From Defluviitoga tunisiensis (GTDB taxonomy: Bacteria; Thermotogota; Thermotogae; Petrotogales; Petrotogaceae): a stretch of DNA of 64,000 nt. Below, piece after piece: positions 54,706 to 63,468 of the stretch. The number at the start of each line of letters is the position of its first letter. Within the stretch, counting starts at the first letter, position 1. The position numbers and the translations under genes were made by a program. Location of the stretch: positions 556,676-620,675 of the forward strand of contig NZ_LN824141.1 of NCBI RefSeq assembly GCF_000953715.1. The letters are read 5' to 3'. Below the pieces are notes generated by a model. It ran no database searches and was not told where the DNA came from. It saw nothing but the letters and a program-made list of their open reading frames with translations.

Positions 54706-55812
54706 ATGAAGAAACTATTGTTTATTACAATTGATTCATTGGGGCAAGATCTTGTAGACAAGTCAAATGCAGTATTTATTAAAAGTATTTTGAGAATGGG
54801 AAATACAATTGAGAATCTAAAAACAGCTTTTCCTTCTTTAACAACTCCAATGATGACAACTATATTAACCGGGCAATATCCAGAAACACACGGAATTTAT
54901 TCTAATTCTATCTACAACTATGAACAAAACGAAGTAATTGGAAAGTTAAGAGGAGTAAAAGTTCCCACAATATCGGAAATACTAATGAATAAAGGATATA
55001 AAACATTATCAGTTCAACACTTTATGCTTGAGAATAGATGCAATAAATATGTTCAGGTAGATGGTTCCAATCCGGAAAATAATACTAATACTATCATAAA
55101 TGAATTAGAAAATGTTGACTATGATGCTGTGTTTACTATCTATCAAAGTGTTGATTCAATAGGTCATAAGTATGGTGCTTTACATTCAAAGAGAATTGAA
55201 GAATTAGAAAAAGTAGATCAACAAATTGAGAAATTGTACAATTATATTAACAAGAAATGGAAAGATTTTTTGTTGGTAATAAATTCAGATCATTCTATGA
55301 GTACTTATAAAAAACATAGCAACTTCTCTATAATCAAATTATTAAATGGATATGGATTAAAAGGCAATTTTTATAATCCTGGCGAAAAAATTCCAAATGA
55401 TGTCGATTTTGTCCTAATTAGGCAACCAACTGTTCAAATTTATCTTAAAAGCAAAAAAGCCCAAAATAAAAAGAATGAAATAATTTATGATTTAGAAAGC
55501 GAAACAGATGTTGCTAAAGTGTATGATGAATATGAATTGACAAAATTACACAATCCTTATTTATGTGATATTGCATATACACTAAAAAAAGGTTATACAG
55601 ACAATATTAGCAGCTTGTTATTATCAGTTAAAGGTTTTGGATATCACGGAACTTTTGAGGAGAGTGATGCTATAGCTACTTTTTATGGAGGAAACATAAA
55701 GCAGGAAAAATTAAAAGATTTTGATTTAACCGTAATAACCCCTAAAACTTTAAAATATTTAGGGATAGATATAAATCTGGAATCAGGTGAAAAAAATGTT
55801 ACCAAAATATGA
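54706..55812 (+). CDS. Cytoplasmic phosphodiesterase (alkaline phosphatase superfamily)
   Basis: A 368-residue NPP-like enzyme without signal peptide. Metal and nucleophile residues: D in LLFITIDSLG, T in FPSLTTPMMTTILTGQYPETHG, D/H in YQSVDSIGHKYG, DH in NSDHSMS and H in GFGYHGTF. Related to the exported phosphodiesterase at 49103 but with no membrane anchor, so a second, intracellular cleavage is likely. I place the start at ATG 54706 because the GTG at 54697 lies inside the ribosome binding site (GAGGGTG). Its end overlaps the PHP gene by 17 nt. Confidence 0.86.
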   Translation: MKKLLFITIDSLGQDLVDKSNAVFIKSILRMGNTIENLKTAFPSLTTPMMTTILTGQYPETHGIYSNSIYNYEQNEVIGKLRGVKVPTISEILMNKGYKTLSVQHFMLENRCNKYVQVDGSNPENNTNTIINELENVDYDAVFTIYQSVDSIGHKYGALHSKRIEELEKVDQQIEKLYNYINKKWKDFLLVINSDHSMSTYKKHSNFSIIKLLNGYGLKGNFYNPGEKIPNDVDFVLIRQPTVQIYLKSKKAQNKKNEIIYDLESETDVAKVYDEYELTKLHNPYLCDIAYTLKKGYTDNISSLLLSVKGFGYHGTFEESDAIATFYGGNIKQEKLKDFDLTVITPKTLKYLGIDINLESGEKNVTKI

Positions 55813-56557
55813 TTTACACATACACACGAATTATTCAGATGGTTCACAAACTTTTGAAGAAATTCTAATAAAAATTGAAGAGGTAGATTTAAAATGCTTT
55901 GGAATTAGTGACCATTTTGAGAAAGGTCATAATCATAGTGTCAGCACAAGTGCTAATGAATATTATAATCATTTCTTGAAAATTAAAAATATAGCCAAAG
56001 AAAAAGGTATAATAATGCTTTTAGGTGCAGAAGTAGGCTTTAATGACAAAGAAATTTTAATTCCAGAAAATATTCCCAATGTTGATTATATAATAGGAAG
56101 CATTCATCAAATGCCTCAAAATTTAGAAGAAGAAGATTATTGGGACTTATATAAAAAGTATGTAGAGAAAGCAGTTTCAGAATATTCTTTTCAAATACTT
56201 GGCCATGTTGAAGGATATTTGCCAGTAAATAAGTTTATGAAACCAGATAGCACTTTTGAAGATAGAAGAAGTTTTGAAAAATTAGTAGCAATAAAATATT
56301 TAAACTTAGAATGGTACAAAGAAATCGCTAAAGAGATGGCAAAAAACAAAATAGCTTTGGAAATTCACGAAATGTCGGAATCACCAAGGAAAGAGGTAAT
56401 AAAGATTATGATTGAAAATGGTGTAAAACTCTCATATGGGACAGATTCTCATGCTTTACATCAATTATCTAAAAGAAACTATTTTAGTGAAGTAACTGAA
56501 CAGTTAGGATTGAAAGAGAAAGAGTTTTTAAAAATAGAAGATCTTTTTAATTGTTAA
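55796..56557 (+). CDS. PHP-domain phosphoesterase (histidinol-phosphatase-like)
   Basis: A 253-residue PHP hydrolase. Metal ligands: HxH in YDLHIHTNYSDG, H in ISDHFEKGH, E in GAEVGF, H in IGSIHQM, H in LGHVEGYL and DxH in GTDSHAL. Most family members are trinuclear-metal phosphomonoesterases. Here, at the end of a sugar-phosphate operon rather than a his operon, it probably dephosphorylates an imported or intermediate sugar phosphate. ATG 55796 with AGGTGA inside the previous gene. Followed by a strong terminator. Confidence 0.86.
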   Translation: MLPKYDLHIHTNYSDGSQTFEEILIKIEEVDLKCFGISDHFEKGHNHSVSTSANEYYNHFLKIKNIAKEKGIIMLLGAEVGFNDKEILIPENIPNVDYIIGSIHQMPQNLEEEDYWDLYKKYVEKAVSEYSFQILGHVEGYLPVNKFMKPDSTFEDRRSFEKLVAIKYLNLEWYKEIAKEMAKNKIALEIHEMSESPRKEVIKIMIENGVKLSYGTDSHALHQLSKRNYFSEVTEQLGLKEKEFLKIEDLFNC

Positions 56558-56571
56558 CATGTTCAAAAAAT

Positions 56572-56599
56572 AAAAGCAGGTGCTTAAGCACCTGCTTTT
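56572..56599. terminator. Bidirectional terminator of the ABC/phosphatase operon
   Basis: A perfect 28-bp palindrome, AAAAGCAGGTGCTT and its complement, with T/A tails, between the convergent PHP gene and the decarboxylase gene. Confidence 0.9.
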
Positions 56600-56616
56600 A
56601 TAATATTGTATGAACT

Positions 56617-57801
56617 TTAATATAACGAGTTTTCGTTAATTGGTGAAAATTCTCCTTGTAGCATATGTTCTAATTCTTCAATAGTATAAACTTTTATTGG
56701 TTCAATACCATTAAAATATGTTGCATATTCGCTAGTATAGGCCCCTGTATTTATAAAATAAACAATGTCGTTATAATCTATATTGATAGGTAATTCAATT
56801 TCATCATAAATAGTATCAACACTGTCACAAGTTGGGCCTGCAAGTGTCATCGTCATTTTTTTAGTGTCTTCTTTTCCTTCCACAATTACTTCATACCTAA
56901 AATTTTCAATAGTTTCCATCAAACCATGAAAAACTCCAGCGTCTAGGAAAACCCAGGTTTGAGTACCTTTTTTGCTTCTTAATATTACTCTTGAAGCGAT
57001 TATGCCAGCATTTCCAACCATAGATCTGCCAGGTTCTGAAATAATCCTTAATCCTTTTACCCAACCGAGATATTCATTTACAGCCTCATTTATAACCTCG
57101 CCAATCTCTTCAACACTGGGAACAGGTTTGGTGTGTTGAACGGGGATTCCACCACCAAGATTCAATAATTTTAGATTAATTTTCTCCTTATGAAGTTTTT
57201 CAAAAACCTCGCTAGCGGTTAATATTGCCTCTTTCCATTTATATTTATTGTATGATTGAGAACCAACATGAAAAGATACTCCGTATGGAACTAGTCCTTT
57301 TCTTTTGGCATACTTCAAGATATGTATTAGATGATCAACGTCAGTTCCAAATTTTCCTGAAAGTGGCCAATCAGAATCATTTGAACTCATAGCTAGTCGC
57401 CCATATACTTTTGCACCAGGGGCATTTCTCGCTATTTTTTCGACTTCCATCTCAGCATCAACAGCAAAATATTCAACACCATTTTCCCATGCAAACTTTA
57501 TATCTTTTTCCTTTTTGATAGTATTACCAAAGCTCATTCTTTTCGTAGGTATTCCTAAGTCCATCAATTTTACAATTTCACCCTTGGAAGCAACATCAAA
57601 AGATGATCCGAGGTCCCTCAAAGTTTCAAGAATACTAGGGTGTGAATTAGCTTTAACTGCATAAAAAATTTCCACGTTATTTATAGAATTCTTGAGCCTT
57701 AAATAATTTTCTCTTACGTAAGCATTATCTAGCACTAAAAATGGTGTTTCTAAAACCTGAGCTGCCCTTCTAATGAGAGGCGTCAATTCCAATTCTTTCA
57801 T
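56617..57801 (-). CDS. Ornithine/lysine decarboxylase (fold III, PLP)
   Basis: A 394-residue alanine-racemase-fold decarboxylase that makes putrescine and/or cadaverine. The PLP lysine is K50 in FYAVKANSHP. SFDVASKGEI near 70, FHVGSQ near 177, NLGGGIP near 213 and SEPGRSMVG near 260 bind the cofactor. AGPTCDSVDTIY near 322 gives the partner-subunit catalytic Cys. Substrate choice between ornithine and lysine is open. The ATG abuts AGGAGG directly, so TTG at 57792 (9 nt spacing) may be the true start. Polyamine synthesis suits a thermophile. Confidence 0.88.
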   Translation of the reverse strand: MKELELTPLIRRAAQVLETPFLVLDNAYVRENYLRLKNSINNVEIFYAVKANSHPSILETLRDLGSSFDVASKGEIVKLMDLGIPTKRMSFGNTIKKEKDIKFAWENGVEYFAVDAEMEVEKIARNAPGAKVYGRLAMSSNDSDWPLSGKFGTDVDHLIHILKYAKRKGLVPYGVSFHVGSQSYNKYKWKEAILTASEVFEKLHKEKINLKLLNLGGGIPVQHTKPVPSVEEIGEVINEAVNEYLGWVKGLRIISEPGRSMVGNAGIIASRVILRSKKGTQTWVFLDAGVFHGLMETIENFRYEVIVEGKEDTKKMTMTLAGPTCDSVDTIYDEIELPINIDYNDIVYFINTGAYTSEYATYFNGIEPIKVYTIEELEHMLQGEFSPINENSLY

Positions 57802-57896
57802 CCTCCTAAAATATTGTTTTATTTTTTAAATTATATTTATCGGTAGTATATTTAATACTTTTTAAGTAACGCTATTACATTACTTACGTTAATATA

Positions 57897-57960
57897 TAAT
57901 TATGAAAAGTTAAATTTTTCAAATACGCAGTAGTTCTAAATATTCACTTGATTTATTTTT
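57897..57960 (-). repeat. Leader-associated repeat, copy E (partial)
   Basis: On the minus strand GTGAATATTTAGAACTAC, GTATTTGAAAAATTTAA and TTTTCATAAT match the 3' half of copy B (GTGAGTATTAGAACTATG, GTATTTTTAAAAAATTAA) in order and spacing. It lies about 96 nt upstream of the decarboxylase and faces the same way. The 5' half with the hairpin is absent; the tRNA-Leu gene lies 42 nt beyond it on the other strand. Confidence 0.6.
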
Positions 57961-58001
57961 ATATTTTATATTTTTATTATATAATATATTGTAAGTAAAA
58001 A

Positions 58002-58089
58002 GCCGAGATGGCGGAACTGGTAGACGCGTAAGATTCAGGATCTTATGGGTTTTATACCCGTGCGGGTTCAAGTCCCGCTCTCGGCACCA
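58002..58089 (+). tRNA. tRNA-Leu, anticodon CAG
   Basis: An 88-nt class II tRNA: acceptor GCCGAGA pairs with TCTCGGC, anticodon arm AGATT-CAG-GATCT, a variable arm TGGGTTTTATACCCG, T arm GCGGGTTCAAGTCCCGC and an encoded CCA. CAG reads CTG (Leu). A TATAAT at 57980-57985 is a likely -10, with a weak -35. Confidence 0.97.
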
Positions 58090-58139
58090 TATCTTATCCA
58101 AACATATAAGGGTGAGATAGAATTTCTATAATAAAAAAC

Positions 58140-59363
58140 TTGAAAAAGAGGCGTATACATACGAACCAACTTACTTCCGATCGAAAATTAGCTTATAAGT
58201 TTATCTTATTAATGGGAATCATTAGTTTATTAGGAGATATTGTTTATGAGGGTGCAAGAAGTATCTCAGGACCATATTTAGCCTTTTTAGGAGCTGGAGC
58301 AAGTATCATTGGAATTGTTGGTGGGATAGGCGAATTTGTAGGGTATGCATTGAGGTTGGTTTTTGGATATTTTGCCGATAAAACTAAAGCTTATTGGACT
58401 TTAACTATCATTGGTTATGGATTGCTTTTATCTATTCCTCTTTTAGCATTTTCGAATAGTTGGCAAATAGCTGCTTTTCTTTTAATAATGGAACGAATGG
58501 GAAAAGCTATTAGGAGTCCTGCCAGAGATGCAATTCTTTCTCATGCTACAAAGCAAGTTGGAAGAGGATGGGGATTTGGTATACATGAAGCTCTTGATCA
58601 AATAGGTGCAATAATAGGTCCTTTGATTTTTAGTGCAGTTTTTTTGTTGAATTCACAATACAAAACTGGATTTGGAATTTTGATTATCCCTGTTGTTATT
58701 TTGTTAATGCTTCTATTTTTTGCTAGATCTAAAGTTCCTTCTCCTCAAAAGCTAGAAGTGTCTATCGAATCTGATAAACAAATAAATAGTTATGATAATA
58801 AAAATAAATGGTCTAAGACATTTTGGTTATATACTTTCTTTACATTATTAAGTGTGATGGGTTTTGTTCAATATCCGATAATTGCGTATCATCTTAATGT
58901 AAACTCTATAATTTCTAACGTATGGATACCAATTTTTTATGCAATTGCAATGGGAATAGATGGAATAACAGCTCTTATTATTGGAAGAACATATGATAAT
59001 ATAGGCTTAAAAACTTTGCTGATTATCCCAATAGCGACTTTAGTTATACCTTTTTTTGCTTTCTCTTACTCAAAAATATTTATTTTATTCAGTATAATAA
59101 TTTGGGGAATTGTAATGGGTATACATGAAACAATTATGAGAGCAGCTATAGCTGATTTGATACCTCTAGAAAGAAGAGGGACAGCTTATGGAATATTTAA
59201 TACAGTTTATGGCTTATCAATGTTTATTGGGGGAACCTCAATAGGGTTTTTATACGAGATTTCTCTATCATATGTGGTAACTTTTGTTGTTATCATTGAA
59301 ATAATTTCCTTAATTTTTTTATACAGTCTTATAAGAAACGTTAATCAGCGTGCAAATGCTTAG
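58140..59363 (+). CDS. MFS transporter
   Basis: A 407-residue major facilitator with about 12 membrane helices. LLGDIVYEGARSISGPYLAFLGA near residue 30 and the loop RMGKAIRSPARDAILSHA near 118 identify the YfkF/'EGAR' subgroup often annotated as multidrug or unknown transporters. Substrate unknown. The TTG at 58140 has no ribosome binding site at normal spacing. AAGGGTGAG ends near 58116, and ATT 58122 or ATA 58128/58131 would be better placed, so the start is uncertain. Confidence 0.85.
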   Translation: MKKRRIHTNQLTSDRKLAYKFILLMGIISLLGDIVYEGARSISGPYLAFLGAGASIIGIVGGIGEFVGYALRLVFGYFADKTKAYWTLTIIGYGLLLSIPLLAFSNSWQIAAFLLIMERMGKAIRSPARDAILSHATKQVGRGWGFGIHEALDQIGAIIGPLIFSAVFLLNSQYKTGFGILIIPVVILLMLLFFARSKVPSPQKLEVSIESDKQINSYDNKNKWSKTFWLYTFFTLLSVMGFVQYPIIAYHLNVNSIISNVWIPIFYAIAMGIDGITALIIGRTYDNIGLKTLLIIPIATLVIPFFAFSYSKIFILFSIIIWGIVMGIHETIMRAAIADLIPLERRGTAYGIFNTVYGLSMFIGGTSIGFLYEISLSYVVTFVVIIEIISLIFLYSLIRNVNQRANA

Positions 59364-59384
59364 AAGGAGGAATATGATTCAAAT

Positions 59385-60332
59385 ATGAGAAGTGTTTTTA
59401 GAGATTTCACAGATGAATTTTTTCAAATTTTAACTTATCCTAAAGAACAATGGAACGTTTTTTGGCAAAAATATAAACAGTCAATAGATGTTATAGAACC
59501 GTTGATGAAAAAACAAGGTCTATCGGATGAAGAAGTTATAAATATTTTTAGAAAAATGGGTAGAAAAGAGTTAGATAAGGCTTACTGGTATAGACAAGAG
59601 ATTATTAGGGAGTTTAAGAGCGAGATAATAGGTGAGTTGACAAAAAATCCTGATAAATTACAAGTAAATAGAGGAGATTATGCCGTTTATCTTGTATGTT
59701 TTTTAGGGCAGAAACCGTATGAATTTTTGGATTCTTTCAAAGGAACAGTAATAGCGGTTGACTTTTTATACATTTATCTAAACAAAGATAGGATTAATCC
59801 TAAAGATTTAGTAGTAGAAGCTATTTTAAATTTTGTTTCAACAGTTCCCCAAAACACGAAGAAAGCCGATTTTTGGGTTTTATATGATAAAATTCTAACT
59901 ATTGTTACAAATAGTAATTATAAGACAAAAGAAGAAGTTATGCAGAGAATTGTGGAGCTTTTAAGTGAAAGAATTGATTATTATAATTGGGTTGGATTTT
60001 ACCTTGTAGATAATAAAGATAAAGGCTTGTTAACTTTAGGTCCTTTTGTTGGAGAACCAACCGAACATGAGAAAATTAAGTTTGGCCAAGGTATCTGTGG
60101 ACAAGCGGCAAGTTCAAAAAAAACTTTTATTGTTGGAGATGTTACAAAAGAAGAAAACTATCTTTCTTGTAGCCCTAAAACAAAATCTGAGATAGTTGTT
60201 CCTATTTTTGATAAGAAAGGTAACATTGTTGGAGAAATAGATATAGATAGTCATCAAAAAGATGCTTTCGATCAGGATGATAAATTATTTTTAGAAGAAA
60301 TTGCAAGATTAATTACTGATAGATTCTATTGA
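59385..60332 (+). CDS. Unknown N-terminal domain fused to fRMsr-like GAF domain
   Basis: A 315-residue two-part protein. Residues 1-180 are an alpha-rich domain I do not recognise (AYWYRQEIIREFK near 66, NRGDYAVYLVCFLGQ near 95). Residues 185-315 are a GAF domain resembling free methionine-(R)-sulfoxide reductase: YNWVGFYLV, LTLGPFVGEP, GQGICGQAASS and SEIVVPIFD. C238 and C262 are spaced like Cys94 and Cys118 of the E. coli enzyme; the Cys84 equivalent is His. ATG start with AGGAGG 14 nt away, a long spacing. Lies between the MFS and Nudix genes with short gaps. Confidence 0.8.
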   Translation: MRSVFRDFTDEFFQILTYPKEQWNVFWQKYKQSIDVIEPLMKKQGLSDEEVINIFRKMGRKELDKAYWYRQEIIREFKSEIIGELTKNPDKLQVNRGDYAVYLVCFLGQKPYEFLDSFKGTVIAVDFLYIYLNKDRINPKDLVVEAILNFVSTVPQNTKKADFWVLYDKILTIVTNSNYKTKEEVMQRIVELLSERIDYYNWVGFYLVDNKDKGLLTLGPFVGEPTEHEKIKFGQGICGQAASSKKTFIVGDVTKEENYLSCSPKTKSEIVVPIFDKKGNIVGEIDIDSHQKDAFDQDDKLFLEEIARLITDRFY

Positions 60333-60344
60333 AAAGGTGATTTA

Positions 60345-60953
60345 GTGTATAAAGATAAAATAGTTAGAGTTTATGAAAATTATCTTCCCAAAGCTTTAGG
60401 AATTGAGTCTTATTTTTCTGTTCTTATTTCTTTAATTGAAGTGGAAGGTTCTACACATTTGCTTTTTGAACAAAGATCTAATCATTTAACCAGACAACCC
60501 GGTGAAATTTCTTTTCCAGGGGGTAAAGTAGAACCAGGAGAAACTCCTGAATATGCAGCTTTAAGAGAAGCTCAAGAAGAACTTAATTTAGAGCCTAATT
60601 TTGTGAAAATTATAGGCCCAAGTGATTATCTTGTAACTCCTTTCAATGACCTTATTTATTCTTTTGTTGGGTTCTTAGAAGTAGATCTTGAAGAAATAAA
60701 ACCAAATGATGAGGTTGAAAGTATATTTACAGTTCCATTAGAATATTTTTTAATCCATGAGCCTATAAAATATGAAGCGTATATAATTCATGAAATAAAT
60801 GATGATTTTCCATATGAACTCATACCTAAAGGAAAAGATTATGAATGGAGAATTGGTAAATACCCCATTTATTTTTACATTTACGAAAATCATGTAATAT
60901 GGGGTATTACAGCTAGATTTACTTATGAGTTTGTAAAAAAACTAAAACTTTAA
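60345..60953 (+). CDS. Nudix hydrolase, CoA pyrophosphatase type (NudL-like)
   Basis: A 202-residue Nudix hydrolase. The Nudix box reads GGKVEPGETPEYAALREAQEELNL (GX5EX7REXXEE). The preceding LFEQRSNHLTRQPGEISFPGG matches the UPF0035/CoA-pyrophosphatase signature, so CoA or a derivative is the likely substrate. GTG start with AAGGTGATT. The third gene of MFS-GAF-Nudix. Its stop overlaps the 3' end of the convergent glycerate kinase gene by 4 nt, leaving no room for a terminator. Confidence 0.9.
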   Translation: MYKDKIVRVYENYLPKALGIESYFSVLISLIEVEGSTHLLFEQRSNHLTRQPGEISFPGGKVEPGETPEYAALREAQEELNLEPNFVKIIGPSDYLVTPFNDLIYSFVGFLEVDLEEIKPNDEVESIFTVPLEYFLIHEPIKYEAYIIHEINDDFPYELIPKGKDYEWRIGKYPIYFYIYENHVIWGITARFTYEFVKKLKL

Positions 60954-62197
60954 GCCCCACATAGGATAAATATCAGATCGTTTACATTGGTACCTGTAGG
61001 TCCTGTTCTTATTAACCCGCCTATTGCATCGAGAGCAGTATAAGAATCATTATTTTTAAGAGCGAATTCAACATCTATGTTTTGTTTTATAAGTTTATTT
61101 ATAGTTTGACCATCTACTATTCCACCAGCTGCATCTGTAGGACCGTCTGTTCCATCTGTGCCAACCGAGACAATAATAACATCTTCATAATTATAAATTC
61201 CTCTGGCAGCTGACAGAGCTAATTCTTGATTCCTCCCTCCAAGGCCATTTCCTTGAACTTTAACTACTGTTTCACCGCCGAGAATAACAGCGCAAGGTTT
61301 ATTTATAGGTCTATCCTTTTCAATTAATTCTCGGGCTATAGAAGCTAAGAATAAACCTGCTTCTTTCGCTTCACAATCAAGTGTAGTAGTTAAAATAATA
61401 GAATTATAACCTAATTGTTCAGCAATTAATTTTGCATTTTCACATACCTTATTTACACTCCCAATTATATAAGTATCTACATTTCTTAAGGATTTTGGTG
61501 TTTCACTAAACGCATGTAATAGATTTTCTGGGAGACTCAAATTGTACTTACTAATAATCTTTTTAACATCTTCTAAAGTTGTAGAATCAGGATAAGCAGG
61601 ACCAGATGCGATGCTGTCTAATCTGTCTCCAATTACATCTGACAAGATTAAAGCGTAAATTTTAGCAGGTTCCGCTATTTTAGCAAATTGTCCACCTTTT
61701 ACTTGAGATATATGTTTTCTAATTGTATTTATTTCAACTATATTTGCCCCGGATTTTAATAGATCATTATTTAACTTTTGCAAATCTTCTAATTCTATAC
61801 CTTCATTTGGAAGTTCAAATAAAGAAGAACCTCCTCCAGAAACTAAAAATAATACTTCATCATCTTTACCAAGATTTTTAATCATTTCTATAACTTTCCT
61901 TGTAGCCTTTAGAGTATTTTCGTCAGGAATAGGATGACCAGCTTCATATATTTGTAGACCTTCAATAATTCCTTGAGAATGTTCATATTTTGTTATAACT
62001 ATGCCATTTTTTATTTTTTCTTTTAAAAAGTCTTTTGCAGCCTTTGCCATTCTCCAAGCTGCTTTACCTATAGCGACTAAATAAATGTTTTCTCCTAAAC
62101 TCATACTAGATAATTGTGATTTTACAGCATGTTCAGGTAATACTGAATCTATAGAATTGTTGATTATTCTTAAAGCATCTTCCCTTAATTTATTCAA
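60950..62197 (-). CDS. Glycerate kinase (MOFRL/DUF4147 family)
   Basis: A 415-residue glycerate 2-kinase. VAIGKAAWRMAKAAKDFL near residue 40, EAGHPIPDENTLKATRKV near 84, FLVSGGGSSLFELP near 116, IRKHISQVKGGQFA near 159 and the C-terminal MOFRL segment GGRNQELALSAARGI with SVGTDGTDGPTDAAGGIVDG near 318-360. It phosphorylates glycerate in serine/glyoxylate metabolism. TTG start with TTAGGAG 8 nt away. Next gene on the strand is the diguanylate cyclase, which precedes it by 16 nt. Confidence 0.9.
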   Translation of the reverse strand: MNKLREDALRIINNSIDSVLPEHAVKSQLSSMSLGENIYLVAIGKAAWRMAKAAKDFLKEKIKNGIVITKYEHSQGIIEGLQIYEAGHPIPDENTLKATRKVIEMIKNLGKDDEVLFLVSGGGSSLFELPNEGIELEDLQKLNNDLLKSGANIVEINTIRKHISQVKGGQFAKIAEPAKIYALILSDVIGDRLDSIASGPAYPDSTTLEDVKKIISKYNLSLPENLLHAFSETPKSLRNVDTYIIGSVNKVCENAKLIAEQLGYNSIILTTTLDCEAKEAGLFLASIARELIEKDRPINKPCAVILGGETVVKVQGNGLGGRNQELALSAARGIYNYEDVIIVSVGTDGTDGPTDAAGGIVDGQTINKLIKQNIDVEFALKNNDSYTALDAIGGLIRTGPTGTNVNDLIFILCGA

Positions 62198-62213
62198 AAC
62201 ATCAACTCCTAAA

Positions 62214-63332
62214 TTAATGATTTAAATTACTTTTTTGTAAGTACATTTTTTTATCTGCAATTTCTATAGCTCGTTGAATATTATTAGTTTCTAGAGGCAA
62301 TAGACAATACCCCATACTACATGAAGATTTAATTATATAATCATCAATTATTATTGTATCACTAACTATAGATTGTAGCCTAGTTATTATCTTTTTGATA
62401 TCTTCATGATTGTTTATATTTTTAAGGATTAATATAAATTCATCGCCACCGTATCTAAAAAAGTAATCTTCGACTCTAAGCACGTTTTTTATCCTTTTAA
62501 CAATTGTTTTAAGTATTTGATCTCCGACTGTATGACCGAAAGTATCATTTATTTTTTTGAAACCATCGATGTCTATAAACACTAAAGCAATATTGTCGGT
62601 GATTATCTGACGATTTTTCATATAATCTTCAAGGGCTTTTCTGTTATAAATTTCAGTTAGAGGATCCAAATGAAAATTTAAAAATAATTCATTTAACTTA
62701 AATACTTTTGTTAATACATTTTCAATTTCGATTTTAAAACTCCTGGCAAGCTCCTTTTCAATTTTTGTAAATTTTTTAGTTTTGAACCAATCGATATTTA
62801 ATACCCCAACAATTTCATCGCCAATCTTAATTGGAATACCCAACCAAGAAACGGTTAAAGGATTTTCTTGTTTCCAGGTAACGTTTTCTTTTACATTTTT
62901 GATAAAAAGAGAGCTATTAGACTCTAGCACGTTTCTAATGTTTTCACCTTCATTTTCTAATTCATATGCAATATCTTCTAAAGGTAAAAAATCTAAATTC
63001 TTAGACCATGTCAAAAATGTCCAATGTGCTTTAGTTGGTGTTAATAAAAAACTCCAAGAGTCAGATTTTAAAAAATCAGGCAAATGCTCAATAAAGATTC
63101 TTAAAATGTCACTTTTTTCTTTTTCATCTTCTAGACAATAGAGTGCCGTTTCATACAATATGCTTTTAAACCTATTAATAACAGTTTTTTTGGGTGAAGG
63201 AGGAATGAAAATGAAGAACCTCTCTTTATTGGAGGTTAATCTCTTAATGTATTTAACTGTTTGAATGCCACGAAATAGAATTAATGCTAATAAAAACGTA
63301 ACAAAGGTTAAGTAAATTAATACTAAATACAT
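62214..63332 (-). CDS. GGDEF diguanylate cyclase with N-terminal anchor and GAF-like domain
   Basis: A 372-residue signalling enzyme that makes cyclic di-GMP. One N-terminal membrane helix (YLVLIYLTFVTFLLALILF), then a GAF-like region about 60-200 (VSWLGIPIKIGDEIVGVLNID), and a C-terminal GGDEF domain from about 205. The active-site motif GGDEF is intact. RVED five residues before it is a complete inhibitory I-site (RxxD). ATG start with TTGGTGAT. Probably first in a transcript with glycerate kinase, although the functions are not obviously linked. Confidence 0.92.
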   Translation of the reverse strand: MYLVLIYLTFVTFLLALILFRGIQTVKYIKRLTSNKERFFIFIPPSPKKTVINRFKSILYETALYCLEDEKEKSDILRIFIEHLPDFLKSDSWSFLLTPTKAHWTFLTWSKNLDFLPLEDIAYELENEGENIRNVLESNSSLFIKNVKENVTWKQENPLTVSWLGIPIKIGDEIVGVLNIDWFKTKKFTKIEKELARSFKIEIENVLTKVFKLNELFLNFHLDPLTEIYNRKALEDYMKNRQIITDNIALVFIDIDGFKKINDTFGHTVGDQILKTIVKRIKNVLRVEDYFFRYGGDEFILILKNINNHEDIKKIITRLQSIVSDTIIIDDYIIKSSCSMGYCLLPLETNNIQRAIEIADKKMYLQKSNLNH

Positions 63333-63416
63333 AAAATCACCAAAATTCTTTTAATTTTTACTTAAAATCTGTCAAAAAATTATATCACAAGCAAAAATTA
63401 AAAAGAACTATTTTAT

Positions 63417-63424
63417 GATATAAT
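63417..63424 (+). promoter_or_regulatory. Extended -10 promoter of the right-end aldo/keto reductase
   Basis: TGATATAAT with TATAAT at 63419-63424, the same extended -10 form seen at the fab operon. The -35 is poorly conserved. It leaves a 5' leader of about 38 nt. Confidence 0.55.
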
Positions 63425-63468
63425 TAAGTTAGTTAAGTAAACCATTTAACTGCACAAGGAGGGATATT

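Noticed and set aside
57919-58101. Minus-strand ORF of 60 codons overlapping tRNA-Leu
   Set aside because: It is the antisense of the tRNA (CRERDLNPHGYKTH is a well-known artefact of antisense tRNA-Leu translation) and has no ribosome binding site.
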